Assembly: GCF_003031675.1 (NCBI RefSeq)
Contig: NZ_PYWX01000041.1
Coordinates: 1-41,198 of the forward strand
Reading direction: 5' to 3'
Length of the DNA stretch: 41,198 nucleotides
Source of the DNA: Pseudomonas palleroniana
GTDB taxonomy: Bacteria > Pseudomonadota > Gammaproteobacteria > Pseudomonadales > Pseudomonadaceae
Shown here: in pieces, positions 1-7,594 of the stretch
How the letters are laid out: the number at the start of each line of letters is the position of its first letter
Numbering within the stretch: the stretch's first letter is position 1
Position numbers and translations under genes: made by a program
The notes under the pieces: generated by a model
Seen by the model: the letters and a program-made list of their open reading frames with translations, nothing else
What the model was told of the DNA's origin: nothing
Databases searched by the model: none

Positions 1-55
1 AGGCACCTCGGTCCTCCTGAAATACCGCGGCGTCTTTGTTGGGGCGGCTTTGCCA

Positions 56-136
56 CCCAGCGCGGGGCAAGCCCGCTCACTACAGATGATGTGTTCTACC
101 CACCATTTAACTGACTGGCATCAGGCCCCTCCCACA
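56..136. repeat. Degraded REP fragments upstream of the luxR-type gene
   Basis: Bases 56-84 (CCCAGCGCGGGGCAAGCCCG, then CTCACTACA) read on the minus strand as a REP of the TGTAGTGAGCGGGCTTGCCC type common in fluorescent pseudomonads. Bases 124-136 (GGCCCCTCCCACA) are the end of a different REP type, the one present in full near 34.9 kb. The two do not pair well with each other, so this looks like a mosaic of two decayed elements. The reading frame of the downstream regulator is open through them, which argues against starting that gene here. Confidence 0.55.
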
Positions 137-253
137 TTTTTTGTCGCAGTTCTTTTTCAGGTAAATGTTGCAAAGATCTACAACCCCGCCGCTTTTACCG
201 CTAGTCTGCGGACATCTGCAATGCCGACAACAGCCTTCTACAAGAGCCCGGCG

Positions 254-2983
254 ATGACTGATCTGTCCCGAATCCAAGGGCCTGCGAGCGCAGCGATTCC
301 GACGCTGGAAGCGCGCTTCTACAGGCCGCCGCTGCCTGACGGCTACGTGCTGCGACCGCGCTTGTGCGAGCGTTTGAGCGCCGGGTTGGAGGGGCGATTG
401 CTGCTGGTCAGCGCGCCGGCCGGGTTCGGCAAAAGCTCATTGGCGGTCGAGTTCTGCCAGGCCCTGCCCACGCACTGGCAGAGCCTGTGGTTGGGTTTGA
501 GCCCACGGGACAGCGACCCTGGTCGATTTCTTGAGCGCCTGCTCGACGGTTTGCAGCAATACTTCCCGCAGCTCGGCGCCCAGTCCCTCGGCCTGCTGAA
601 AATGCGCCAACGCCATCAGCCCTTTGCTTTCGAGGAGTGGCTGGACGGTTTGCTGGATGAGCTGACGGGCTACCTGTCCACGCAGACGCCTTTATTGCTG
701 GTACTGGATGACTACCATTTGGCCCAGGGGCCGGTGCTGGATCGTTGCCTGCAATTTTTCCTCAATCATTTGCCTGACGGCCTGGTGGTGTTGGTCACCA
801 GTCGCCAGCGTCCGGATTGGCACCTGGCGCGATTGCGCTTGTCACGGCACCTGCTGGAATTGCATGAACAGGACTTGCGCCTGACTCATGACGAGTCCCT
901 GGCAGTGCTGGACCGCCATAGCAGCTCATTGCGCGGTGAGGCCCTGGATAACCTGATTCGCCGCAGCGAAGGTTGGGTCGCCGGCCTGCGTTTCTGGCTG
1001 CTGGCGGCGTCCGAAGCCGGCAACGAAGGTGCGCTGCCGCAAAGCCTGCACGGCGGGGAAGGGCTGATCCGGGATTACCTGCTGGAGGAGGTCATCGACT
1101 GCCTGCCGGTGGAGGTGCAAGCATTTTTGTATGACACGGCGCCTCAGGATCGTTTTTGCAGCGAGCTATGCGATGCCGTACGCGAAGCCCATGACAGTGG
1201 TGAAATCCTGCGCTACCTGCTGGCTCATCAAGTCTTCCTGGTGCCTTTGGACGAGCAGGGGCATTGGTATCGCTACCACCATCTGTTTTCCGACCTGCTG
1301 CGTACGCGTCGCGCCAAGAGCGCCACATTGCCCTTGGCCAGCCTTCACCTGCGCGCCTGCCGGTGGTTCAACGCCCAGGGCCTGATCGATGAGGCGGTCG
1401 AGCAGGCACTGCGGGCCGGCCATCTCGATGTGGCGGCGAACCTGGTGCAAAACCTGTCTGAAGAGCAACTGCTGGCCGAGCAGAACGTGGGCATGCTGCT
1501 GCGCTGGAAGATGGACTTGCCCGACAGCCTGTTGATCAGCACGCCACGCTTGATCGTGTTGTATAGCTGGGCCTTGGGCCTGGCCTGCCAACTGGACGCG
1601 GCCGAAGAGTTATCCAGCTACCTCAGCCGCTTCCTGCCGGCGCCGTCAGCGACCGCACAGAAATCCATGCTCGCCCAATGGTTGGCGCTGAGCGGCATCA
1701 TTGCCCGTGGCCGCGGGGATCGCGAATCGACTCAACGTTATTGCAGCGAGGCGTTGGAAAGCCTGCCGCACAAGCGCTACGGCCAGCGCCTGATGTGCCT
1801 GTCGACCCTCTCCAACCTGGCCATCGTCGATGCCGACCTATGGCGTGCCCGGGGCTTGAATCGAGAGTCCCTGGAGCTGGCGCAACGCGTCGGCAACCCC
1901 CTGTTTGAAGCACTGGCCCATTACGACCGGGCGCGGGTACTGCAGGCGCGTGGCGAGATCCTGCGCTCGCTCGACGAAGTGCGCCAGGGCTTGCAGCGCC
2001 TGCATGACCTGGCGCCACAACGGTTGTATGCCGTGCGCGCGCGGCTGTCGTTGTATGAAGGTTACCTGCTGCTGGTGCGTTTCCAGCCCGAAGCCGGCCT
2101 CGCGCGGTTGCGTGCCGGGCTGGCGGAAGCCCGTGCCTGTCGGGATATCAGCGTATTGATCGGGCATTGCGTGATCGCCAACTTCGAAGGGCGACGTGGG
2201 GATTTCCCCAAGGCGTTTGCCGAGCTGGCCGAGGCCGAGCGCCTGATGCATATCTGGGATGTGCCACCCATCTACTATCTGGCGATGATCACGCTGATCA
2301 AATGTGAGCTGTGGCTGATCCAGGGGCGCACTGACCTGGCCGATGCCTGGCTGACTCGCCTGGGGCAGACCTACAACGGCGAGCACGCTGCCGCCGCGCC
2401 GGAGTTTCATCCTCACTTGCCGCAACATATCGAGCTGCAGCAGGCCGCGCTGGATGCAACGCGCCATCAATCCGAGGCTTCACTGCGACGGCTTGAAGCG
2501 TTGGCGCAGCTAGCTCATAACGATGGGCGCCAGATGATCGCGCTGATGGCACTGACCCAGCAGGCGCACTTGCTACTGGAGTGCGGCCAGGAGGCCAAGG
2601 CCCGGTCCATCCTCGTCCAAGCCTTGGAAGCCAGAGCGGGCGGTGCGCTGCAACCGTTCCAGCGCTTGCTGGAAAACTACCCGGACTGGATGCGCGAACA
2701 ACTTGGCAGGGACTCCCATGGCCTGTTGAACCAGAGTTTGCTGGCGCTGCTTCCCGTGGTGGTGCCGGCCGGAACTTCGCCTGCTCACGAAACCCTGAGC
2801 GCCCGAGAACGGGCGGTCCTGCAATTGATCGCGCAGGGGTGTTCGAATCAGGAAATCAGCAATCAGCTGTTTATTTCACTGCACACCGTCAAGACCCACG
2901 CCAGCCACATCAACAGCAAACTGGGGGTCGAGCGGCGTACTCAGGCGGTGGCACGGGCGCAGGAGTTGGGGTTGATTGGTTAG
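254..2983 (+). CDS. MalT-type LuxR-family transcriptional regulator
   Basis: Large ATP-dependent regulator of the MalT/STAND class, predicted to bind DNA in the cytoplasm when an inducer and ATP are bound. With the start at 254 it has 909 residues, close to MalT (about 900). A Walker A loop APAGFGKS lies at residues 54-61 and a Walker B LLLVLDD at about 147-153. A long helical, TPR-like region fills the middle. The last 65 residues are a LuxR helix-turn-helix (LSARERAVL, then QEISNQLFIS and HTVKTHASHI). The frame is open back to 50, but that part runs through REP sequence; ATG at 221 is the other possible start, and neither has a strong ribosome site. The inducer and targets cannot be told from sequence. 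It stands alone, facing the photolyase block tail to tail. A GCCGGT/ACCGGC dyad at 3012-3032 after the stop is a weak terminator candidate at best. Confidence 0.85.
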   Translation: MTDLSRIQGPASAAIPTLEARFYRPPLPDGYVLRPRLCERLSAGLEGRLLLVSAPAGFGKSSLAVEFCQALPTHWQSLWLGLSPRDSDPGRFLERLLDGLQQYFPQLGAQSLGLLKMRQRHQPFAFEEWLDGLLDELTGYLSTQTPLLLVLDDYHLAQGPVLDRCLQFFLNHLPDGLVVLVTSRQRPDWHLARLRLSRHLLELHEQDLRLTHDESLAVLDRHSSSLRGEALDNLIRRSEGWVAGLRFWLLAASEAGNEGALPQSLHGGEGLIRDYLLEEVIDCLPVEVQAFLYDTAPQDRFCSELCDAVREAHDSGEILRYLLAHQVFLVPLDEQGHWYRYHHLFSDLLRTRRAKSATLPLASLHLRACRWFNAQGLIDEAVEQALRAGHLDVAANLVQNLSEEQLLAEQNVGMLLRWKMDLPDSLLISTPRLIVLYSWALGLACQLDAAEELSSYLSRFLPAPSATAQKSMLAQWLALSGIIARGRGDRESTQRYCSEALESLPHKRYGQRLMCLSTLSNLAIVDADLWRARGLNRESLELAQRVGNPLFEALAHYDRARVLQARGEILRSLDEVRQGLQRLHDLAPQRLYAVRARLSLYEGYLLLVRFQPEAGLARLRAGLAEARACRDISVLIGHCVIANFEGRRGDFPKAFAELAEAERLMHIWDVPPIYYLAMITLIKCELWLIQGRTDLADAWLTRLGQTYNGEHAAAAPEFHPHLPQHIELQQAALDATRHQSEASLRRLEALAQLAHNDGRQMIALMALTQQAHLLLECGQEAKARSILVQALEARAGGALQPFQRLLENYPDWMREQLGRDSHGLLNQSLLALLPVVVPAGTSPAHETLSARERAVLQLIAQGCSNQEISNQLFISLHTVKTHASHINSKLGVERRTQAVARAQELGLIG

Positions 2984-3016
2984 CGCTTCGCCCCGTGTAT
3001 GCAAGGATGCGCCGGT

Positions 3017-3157
3017 TCAGTTTTTCACCGGCTTGTTGCGCCGGCAGCGCTGCGAGCAGTAAAGCACTTCATTCCAGCAACGGGCCCACTTTTTTCGCCA
3101 GGTAAAGGAGAGGCCGCAAGACACGCAGGTTTTCACCGGCAGCTCGCTCTTTTTCAA
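3017..3157 (-). CDS. DUF2256 small zinc-ribbon-like protein, TTG start
   Basis: A 46-residue protein reading [18 protein letters not shown]..., with cysteines at 11, 14, 27, 34 and 38 (CVSC, RC, YCSQRC), the pattern of the DUF2256 family. Four or five such cysteines suggest a bound zinc ion. The start is TTG at 3157, inside a TTGA overlap with the stop codon of the photolyase gene, and GGTGAG lies 7 bases ahead of it, so translation is probably coupled. The protein is short and basic, ending in RRNKPVKN. In my knowledge DUF2256 genes often sit beside cryptochrome/photolyase genes, which fits here, but the function is unknown. A DNA-binding, folding or cofactor role for the photolyase is inference only. 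The gene is easily missed because it is short and lacks ATG. Confidence 0.85.
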   Translation of the reverse strand: MKKSELPVKTCVSCGLSFTWRKKWARCWNEVLYCSQRCRRNKPVKN

Positions 3158-4692
3158 AATGACTCACCCTCATCCAGCCGGGCCAGCAGACTCTGCCCCC
3201 GTTGCCAGAGCGCCTGCTGCTTGGTCTCCGTCAGGCGGTCGAGGTTTTTATACACCATGCCCATGCGGTGATTGCCGCGCAGAAGGTCAGCGTGACGCAT
3301 GAGAAAGTGCCAATAGAGCGCATTGAAAGGGCAGGCGTCTTCGGTGGTGCTTTCACTGACCTTGTAGGCACAGGTACGACAGTAGTCAGACATGCGTTTG
3401 ATGTACTGACCGCTCGCACAGTAAGGTTTGGAGCCCAGGTACCCACCGTCGGCGTGCATCACCATGCCCAGGGTGTTTGGCAGCTCGACCCATTCGAATG
3501 CATCCATGTAGATCGCCAGGTACCACTCGCATATCTGGGGCGGAGCGATACCGGCCAAGAGGGCAAAATTGCCTGTCACCATCAACCGTTGAATGTGATG
3601 AGCGTAGGCGTGCTCCAGGCTTTGGTTGATGGCTTGGCGCATGCAGTTCATCCGGGTAGCGCCTGTCCAGTAGAACTCCGGCAGTGATCTTGTATTGCCG
3701 AACGCATTACCGTCGGCGTAGTCAGGCATCCTCAGCCAGTAGACGCCCCTGACATACTCCCGCCACCCGATCAGTTGGCGAATAAAGCCTTCTGCGGCAT
3801 TCAGCGCGATGTTGCCCGACCAATAGGCGGCCTCGACATCGCTGCACAGTTGGCGAACATCCAGCAGGCCGATATTGAGCGCGGCACTGATACGGGCATG
3901 GAACAAAAAGGGCTCATCACTGGCCATTGCGTCCTGATAGTCACCGAAGGCCGCCAGCCCCCAATCGAGGAAGTAATCCCAGAGAGCCTGCGCATCTGCA
4001 TGAGTGACCGGGTAGTCGAAGTTGGCCAGGGTGCCGTAGTGGCTGGAAAAGTGTTCAGCCACCAGCGCAAGGACTTCCTGGGTGAGGGTGTCTGGCGGGA
4101 AGCGGGCCGGCGCAGGCGGTCGTACTCCTTTGGGCAGGGGCTTGCGGTTGTCCGCATCAAAATTCCACGCACCGCCTACCGGGCTGCCGTCACCGTTGAG
4201 CAGTATCCTGTTTTTACGGCGCATTTCTCGATAGAAAAACTCCATGCGCAGCTGCTTTTTGTCTGCGGCCCAATCGGCGAATTCGGCACGGCTGCAGAGA
4301 AATCGACTATCGCGATGCCACTCAATCGCCAAGCCACACGTACGGATTGACTGTTCCAGGCGCCAATCGCCACATTCGGTGATGTGCAGTTCATCGGGCT
4401 GCAACAGTGACTGCCAGCGCCGTAGCTCACTTGGCACCGAGCCAGTGTTCTGTGGGTCATCGAGGGTAACGTAGTGGACCTGCGTTCCAGCTTGCCTCAA
4501 TGCTTCGGCGAAGTGGCGCATGGCGCTGAAGACCAGGGCGATCTTTTGCGGGTGATGAGGGACGTGGCGGGCCTCTTCCATCACTTCGACGAGCAGTACG
4601 CTATCGCGCTCTTTATCCAGGCCCTGCAGCGAGGCCAGGTCGAAAGACAATTGATCGCCCAGAACCAGGCATAGTCGGCGATGTGCAGTCAT
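3154..4692 (-). CDS. Iron-sulfur bacterial cryptochrome/photolyase (FeS-BCP, PhrB-like)
   Basis: Flavoprotein of the FeS-BCP class (photolyase-related family PF04244), whose studied members repair (6-4) photoproducts in DNA with light, using FAD, a lumazine antenna and a 4Fe-4S cluster. It has 512 residues, the usual size. The N-terminal antenna domain starts [12 protein letters not shown]. Cysteines at residues 350, 438, 441 and 454 (NCM, YCRTC, ACPF) fall at the same numbers that I recall for the cluster ligands of Agrobacterium PhrB. The frame is open to 4779, but that region overlaps the operator-like dyad; ATG at 4692 has GGAA about 10 bases upstream and begins the family's conserved N-terminus, so it is chosen. 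The stop overlaps the DUF2256 start. It probably has its own promoter in the 164-base gap behind the histidine kinase. CPD repair or pure photoreception cannot be excluded. Confidence 0.9.
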   Translation of the reverse strand: MTAHRRLCLVLGDQLSFDLASLQGLDKERDSVLLVEVMEEARHVPHHPQKIALVFSAMRHFAEALRQAGTQVHYVTLDDPQNTGSVPSELRRWQSLLQPDELHITECGDWRLEQSIRTCGLAIEWHRDSRFLCSRAEFADWAADKKQLRMEFFYREMRRKNRILLNGDGSPVGGAWNFDADNRKPLPKGVRPPAPARFPPDTLTQEVLALVAEHFSSHYGTLANFDYPVTHADAQALWDYFLDWGLAAFGDYQDAMASDEPFLFHARISAALNIGLLDVRQLCSDVEAAYWSGNIALNAAEGFIRQLIGWREYVRGVYWLRMPDYADGNAFGNTRSLPEFYWTGATRMNCMRQAINQSLEHAYAHHIQRLMVTGNFALLAGIAPPQICEWYLAIYMDAFEWVELPNTLGMVMHADGGYLGSKPYCASGQYIKRMSDYCRTCAYKVSESTTEDACPFNALYWHFLMRHADLLRGNHRMGMVYKNLDRLTETKQQALWQRGQSLLARLDEGESF

Positions 4693-4785
4693 CGAGCAGT
4701 TTCCAGTGATGGAGAAACGTATAGGGCGCAGGCATGCCGGAGCCACGGTGAGAGGGCGCACGGATGACTGACTGCTCACCTATAC

Positions 4786-4811
4786 TTGTACAATAAAAAT
4801 AATTTGTACAA
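4786..4811 (-). promoter_or_regulatory. LitR/PplR-type (light-responsive MerR) operator candidate
   Basis: Two palindromic TTGTACAA blocks at 4786-4793 and 4804-4811 give exactly TGTACA-N12-TGTACA. This fits the consensus I recall for class II LitR (PplR1) of Pseudomonas putida, T(G/A)TACA-N12-TGTA(C/A)A, found in front of light-induced genes. The site lies about 95 bases upstream of the photolyase start. On the minus strand TTGTAC elements and a TATAGG/GTATAG sequence nearby suggest that it overlaps the promoter. No litR gene is present in the window, so the regulator would act from elsewhere. Confidence 0.7.
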
Positions 4812-4856
4812 TTTTTTCGACGAGACGTGCAGTGATTTTTCGCAGGGGCAAACGGC

Positions 4857-5984
4857 TCACTCGTTGAGCGGAAGTTTTACGAGGAAAGTAGTGCCTTGCG
4901 TTGCGTCAGAAGTGACGTCGATTGAGCCCTTATGGGCGGTCACGATTTCTGACGCGATAAACAGGCCCAGGCCCAAGCCTTCGGTAGGTCCGTTTTCAGT
5001 GGTAGAGCGCTGAGAAAAACGCCCCATGGGGTTGAAGATAAACGGTAGGGCATCCTCAGGTATCGGTTGGCCGCTGTTATGGACGCTGAATACCGCGACG
5101 TCCTCCGTGACCGACAACTGCACGGTTATGGGATGCTGGATATTGCCGTGACTCACAGCGTTGCTGATGATGTTTGAAAAGACCTGCTCCAATCGCGGGC
5201 CGTCAAACCTGCCGGGAACCGCAGTGCGTGCGACAAACAGCACGTTGGCTTCAGGATGAAATGCCTGGATTTCTTCCACCACTCTGCGGCACAGCGGTAA
5301 AAGGTCCAGGTCTGTCTTGGTGACGGGAATACCGGGCCCCATGTGGCAGCGTGTCAGATCCAGCAAATCGCCAACGATACGGCTCGCCCGGGTAACGCTG
5401 GTATGTATCTGGGTCGCGACTTTGGCATCCCGCGCCCCGAGACCCTCGGAATGCTTGAGAATGTCGCTGCCCAGTAAAATCGCCCCGAGCGGGGTGCGCA
5501 AATCGTGGCCGAGAACGCCCAGGAAAATATTGCGCGACACATCAACGGCTCGGGAGTAACTGGCGATAGACTCCGCGAGAGTCTGGTCAATCGCTTCGTG
5601 GAAGCGGGTCATATCATCAATATTCAGTGACGTGCCATTTTTTACCTGGCTCATCCACTGTCTGAGCACGCTCGCCCTGAGGGCGCGATATTCAGAAACC
5701 ATTTGATCGATGGTGAAGCCCGCCAGTAAGCGAGCCACTGCATGGGTCTCAGCGGCGGTTTCGTGCTCTTCCACCGGCCCCAGGCCATGCGACTTATCAA
5801 TCTGCTCTTGTGCGGTCTGTGCGGTTCGCAGGTCGGCGACGATCGCCCGCAGCATTTGCTCTGCATGGTCGCGCAATGCACTGCGGTCGAGATCCGCGCC
5901 AGGTGTCTCGATCGTTCTCGCGAAATCTTCCCAGGCCTGCAAGATGGGTTCGAGGTTTTCTAGAATGAAATCCGGCAGGCGCAT
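4857..5984 (-). CDS. Soluble sensor histidine kinase with RsbRD-like N-terminal domain
   Basis: Cytoplasmic histidine kinase of 375 residues with no membrane segment. Residues 1-140 are helical and resemble the RsbRD N-terminal domain (a globin-like sensing fold; pattern LLAGFTIDQMVSEYRALR at about 86-103). The dimerisation domain carries the phosphorylated histidine H160 in LGHDLRTPLGAI, followed by an ATPase domain with an N box (IISNAVSHG) and a G box (GLGLGLFIA). It would autophosphorylate and pass phosphate to a response regulator, but none is adjacent, so it is an orphan kinase. ATG at 5984 follows AGGA at 8-11 bases. It lies upstream of the photolyase on the same strand; read-through is possible but the 164-base gap and operator suggest separate control. 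The signal is unknown. Confidence 0.85.
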   Translation of the reverse strand: MRLPDFILENLEPILQAWEDFARTIETPGADLDRSALRDHAEQMLRAIVADLRTAQTAQEQIDKSHGLGPVEEHETAAETHAVARLLAGFTIDQMVSEYRALRASVLRQWMSQVKNGTSLNIDDMTRFHEAIDQTLAESIASYSRAVDVSRNIFLGVLGHDLRTPLGAILLGSDILKHSEGLGARDAKVATQIHTSVTRASRIVGDLLDLTRCHMGPGIPVTKTDLDLLPLCRRVVEEIQAFHPEANVLFVARTAVPGRFDGPRLEQVFSNIISNAVSHGNIQHPITVQLSVTEDVAVFSVHNSGQPIPEDALPFIFNPMGRFSQRSTTENGPTEGLGLGLFIASEIVTAHKGSIDVTSDATQGTTFLVKLPLNE

Positions 5985-6057
5985 GTCGATGTCCTGATCA
6001 GGTCCGTCACAGGCGGACTAAACGAAACTGCGTAGGTCGGGGGCAATGTGGTGAGCC

Positions 6058-6086
6058 AGTTTAGGAGGTTCTCCAGTGGATTTCAA
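6058..6086 (-). promoter_or_regulatory. Sigma-70 promoter for the soluble histidine kinase
   Basis: On the minus strand TTGAAA (6086-6081), a 17-base spacer and TAAACT (6063-6058) form a good sigma-70 promoter. Transcription would start near 6051, giving a leader of about 66 bases before the ATG at 5984. Confidence 0.5.
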
Positions 6087-6186
6087 AGCGCGACCAAGCC
6101 GGCTTTACCCGATGTAGGGTCCGATATAGGGAGCGAGCATCACGCATTTTGACGCTTGCCCTGAGCCGTCGTGCTGAGAGGCTGTT

Positions 6187-6426
6187 CTATAGGCCCGCTG
6201 TCAACAATCTCAGCCTTTTCTCGACGGCGCTGTCGAAATGGTTGGACAGCAACTCACAACGCTCCGGCGGGAGGCCGGCACAGCAGGTTATTCCCAGGAC
6301 GAACCCTTCGGCCTTCGCGCCGGTTTTTACTGCGAAAATCATCGAGCCTGCCCGCTCTATATCGTAAAAAAGCCTATCGGCCTGACGCTTGATGGCATCA
6401 GGCAAGTCATCTGTGTATGGGTTCAT
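6187..6426 (-). CDS. Hypothetical protein, 79 residues
   Basis: I do not recognise this family. The 79-residue product starts MNPYTDDLPDAIKRQADRLF, is probably soluble and largely helical at its ends, and has a central hydrophobic stretch (GFVLGITCCAGL) with a Cys-Cys pair that is too short and broken to be a clear membrane segment. ATG at 6426 has GGAG 8-11 bases upstream, and the composition looks coding, which is why it is kept. It sits alone between the histidine kinase promoter and the sigma-54 region of the hemerythrin, transcribed away from the latter. A role cannot be given. Confidence 0.6.
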   Translation of the reverse strand: MNPYTDDLPDAIKRQADRLFYDIERAGSMIFAVKTGAKAEGFVLGITCCAGLPPERCELLSNHFDSAVEKRLRLLTAGL

Positions 6427-6677
6427 GACCTACTCCACATGCTTACTTCTGCAATCTGGTCTGACGCATGGGCGCTGTGCCTCATGCAATAAATGACCGT
6501 GGGTCGATTGAGATGTTCGTAATTTCTGGCCTTGGCGAGCGCTTGGGATCAAACGGCGTTTGAGCGTGTTGCTATCTGCAATAGACGGCAGGTTCATTCG
6601 GGCAAGGTGCATGAGTTCAAATTGCCAATAATTTAAATAACCTATTGAAATATAAGAGGTTTAAATTTTTTTTAAGG
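6427..6677. other. AT-rich intergenic region upstream of the hemerythrin promoter
   Basis: No convincing gene lies between the 79-residue gene and the hemerythrin gene (6427-6762). The last part is very AT-rich and holds an imperfect dyad, ATTTAAATAACCT (6631-6643) facing AGGTTTAAAT (6657-6666), just ahead of the sigma-54 promoter. This could be a binding site for a bending protein such as IHF or for a regulator; I cannot assign one. A 60-codon open frame at 6430-6612 on the minus strand has no coding character. Confidence 0.4.
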
Positions 6678-6692
6678 TGGCACGGCAAATGC
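6678..6692 (+). promoter_or_regulatory. Sigma-54 (RpoN) promoter for hemerythrin
   Basis: TGGCACGGCAAATGC matches the -24/-12 consensus TGGCACG-N4-TTGC with one change (A for the first T of TTGC). The essential GG and GC are exactly 10 bases apart. Transcription would start near 6704, giving a 59-base leader to the ATG at 6763. Such promoters need an enhancer-binding activator, whose site is not obvious here. Confidence 0.6.
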
Positions 6693-6762
6693 GATAGCAC
6701 TAGGGAGATAGCCGCCAAAGAACGGCTGAACCCTTCCGTGATAGCCATAGTGAGATAGAAAA

Positions 6763-7239
6763 ATGAATGCCATCGACCTTCTCAAAGCCGACCACGAAAA
6801 AGTCAAAGCCATCCTGACCCAACTGAGTGAATCGACTGAGCGTGGGGTAAAGAAACGCACTGAGCTGCTGGATAAATTAGAGATGGAAGTGTCCATCCAC
6901 ACCCAGTTGGAGGAGCAGATTCTCTATCCCGCCTTCAAGGCCGCCGGTGGGAAAGACGAGGCCGAGATGTACTATGAGGCAAAAGAAGAACATCGCACGG
7001 TTGACTCTCTGGTGCTTCCCGACCTGAAAGCAACTGATCCTACCTCCCCGGAATTCGCAGGTCGGGTGAAGGTGGTCAAGGAATTGCTCGAACATCACAT
7101 CGAAGAAGAGGAAACAGAGATGTTTCCCAAGGCCAAGAAGCTTCTGGGCAAAGCCGAGCTTGAAAAGCTGGGTGAACAGATGCTGGCCATGAAGTCATCG
7201 TTGAAAAAGAGTTACGTGTCTCAAAAAGTTGCAGCCTGA
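6763..7239 (+). CDS. Hemerythrin HHE-domain protein
   Basis: Cytoplasmic four-helix-bundle protein predicted to hold a di-iron centre that binds oxygen or nitric oxide, or takes part in iron/oxidative-stress handling. Residues that fit the iron ligands are H11 (KADHEK), H46 and E50 (IHTQLEEQILYP), H77 (EEHRTV), H111 (LEHHIEEEETEMFP) and E116. The length, 158 residues, is normal for stand-alone HHE proteins of soil pseudomonads. The ribosome site (GTGAGAT) is modest. The gene is monocistronic: a sigma-54-type promoter lies in front and a strong terminator behind. The dependence on RpoN would link it to nitrogen status, oxygen limitation or a similar signal; this is inference. Confidence 0.88.
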   Translation: MNAIDLLKADHEKVKAILTQLSESTERGVKKRTELLDKLEMEVSIHTQLEEQILYPAFKAAGGKDEAEMYYEAKEEHRTVDSLVLPDLKATDPTSPEFAGRVKVVKELLEHHIEEEETEMFPKAKKLLGKAELEKLGEQMLAMKSSLKKSYVSQKVAA

Positions 7240-7271
7240 ACCCATAGGCTTTAACTGCGCCTGTAGAAAGA

Positions 7272-7304
7272 TGAGCCCGACGCCACGTCGGGTTCATTTT
7301 TTTT
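7272..7304 (+). terminator. Intrinsic terminator after hemerythrin
   Basis: An 11-bp stem (7272-7282 with 7286-7296, core CCCGACG-CCA-CGTCGGG) is followed by eight T (7297-7304), 32 bases after the stop codon. Confidence 0.9.
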
Positions 7305-7594
7305 GCCCCTCGGAATCGGCCTTTGAACGGTCGAGCTTGGGTTGACTCAGCCTCGCTTTCTAATTGCGGTGTGATTGTTCCTGGATACCCAATGGCTACT
7401 TTCCGGCGACATTTGCAGAGAAATCGACAATCGCCGTTCAGCAATCGTCTGCTAGGGTTTGAGTGTGCTCGGCCGTTGTAGAGCACGGCGCCCGCCGGGC
7501 ATGGAATTTTTACCGTTTGTCGTGTTCCAAGCTCGGCACAGGTCCATTGCCAATGTCCTCTGCATCACAGAATGCAAAAGTAGGAGCTTCCTTC

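Noticed and set aside
4693..4779. Upstream ATG at 4779 for the photolyase
   Set aside because: It would start only 7 bases from the operator-like dyad, where transcription itself probably begins, and adds 29 residues not typical of the family.
6063..6120. A perfect AGGAGG followed by GTG and 13 codons on the plus strand
   Set aside because: The frame is too short to support, and the bases are better explained as the spacer and -10 region of the minus-strand kinase promoter.
6430..6612. A 60-codon open frame on the minus strand upstream of the 79-residue gene
   Set aside because: No ribosome site or coding character; basic, low-information composition.
7500..7540. A possible AlgU-type promoter (GGAATTT...TTCCAA) ahead of the OmpA-like lipoprotein
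   Set aside because: Both elements and the spacing deviate from the AlgU consensus; it may simply be a weak dyad.
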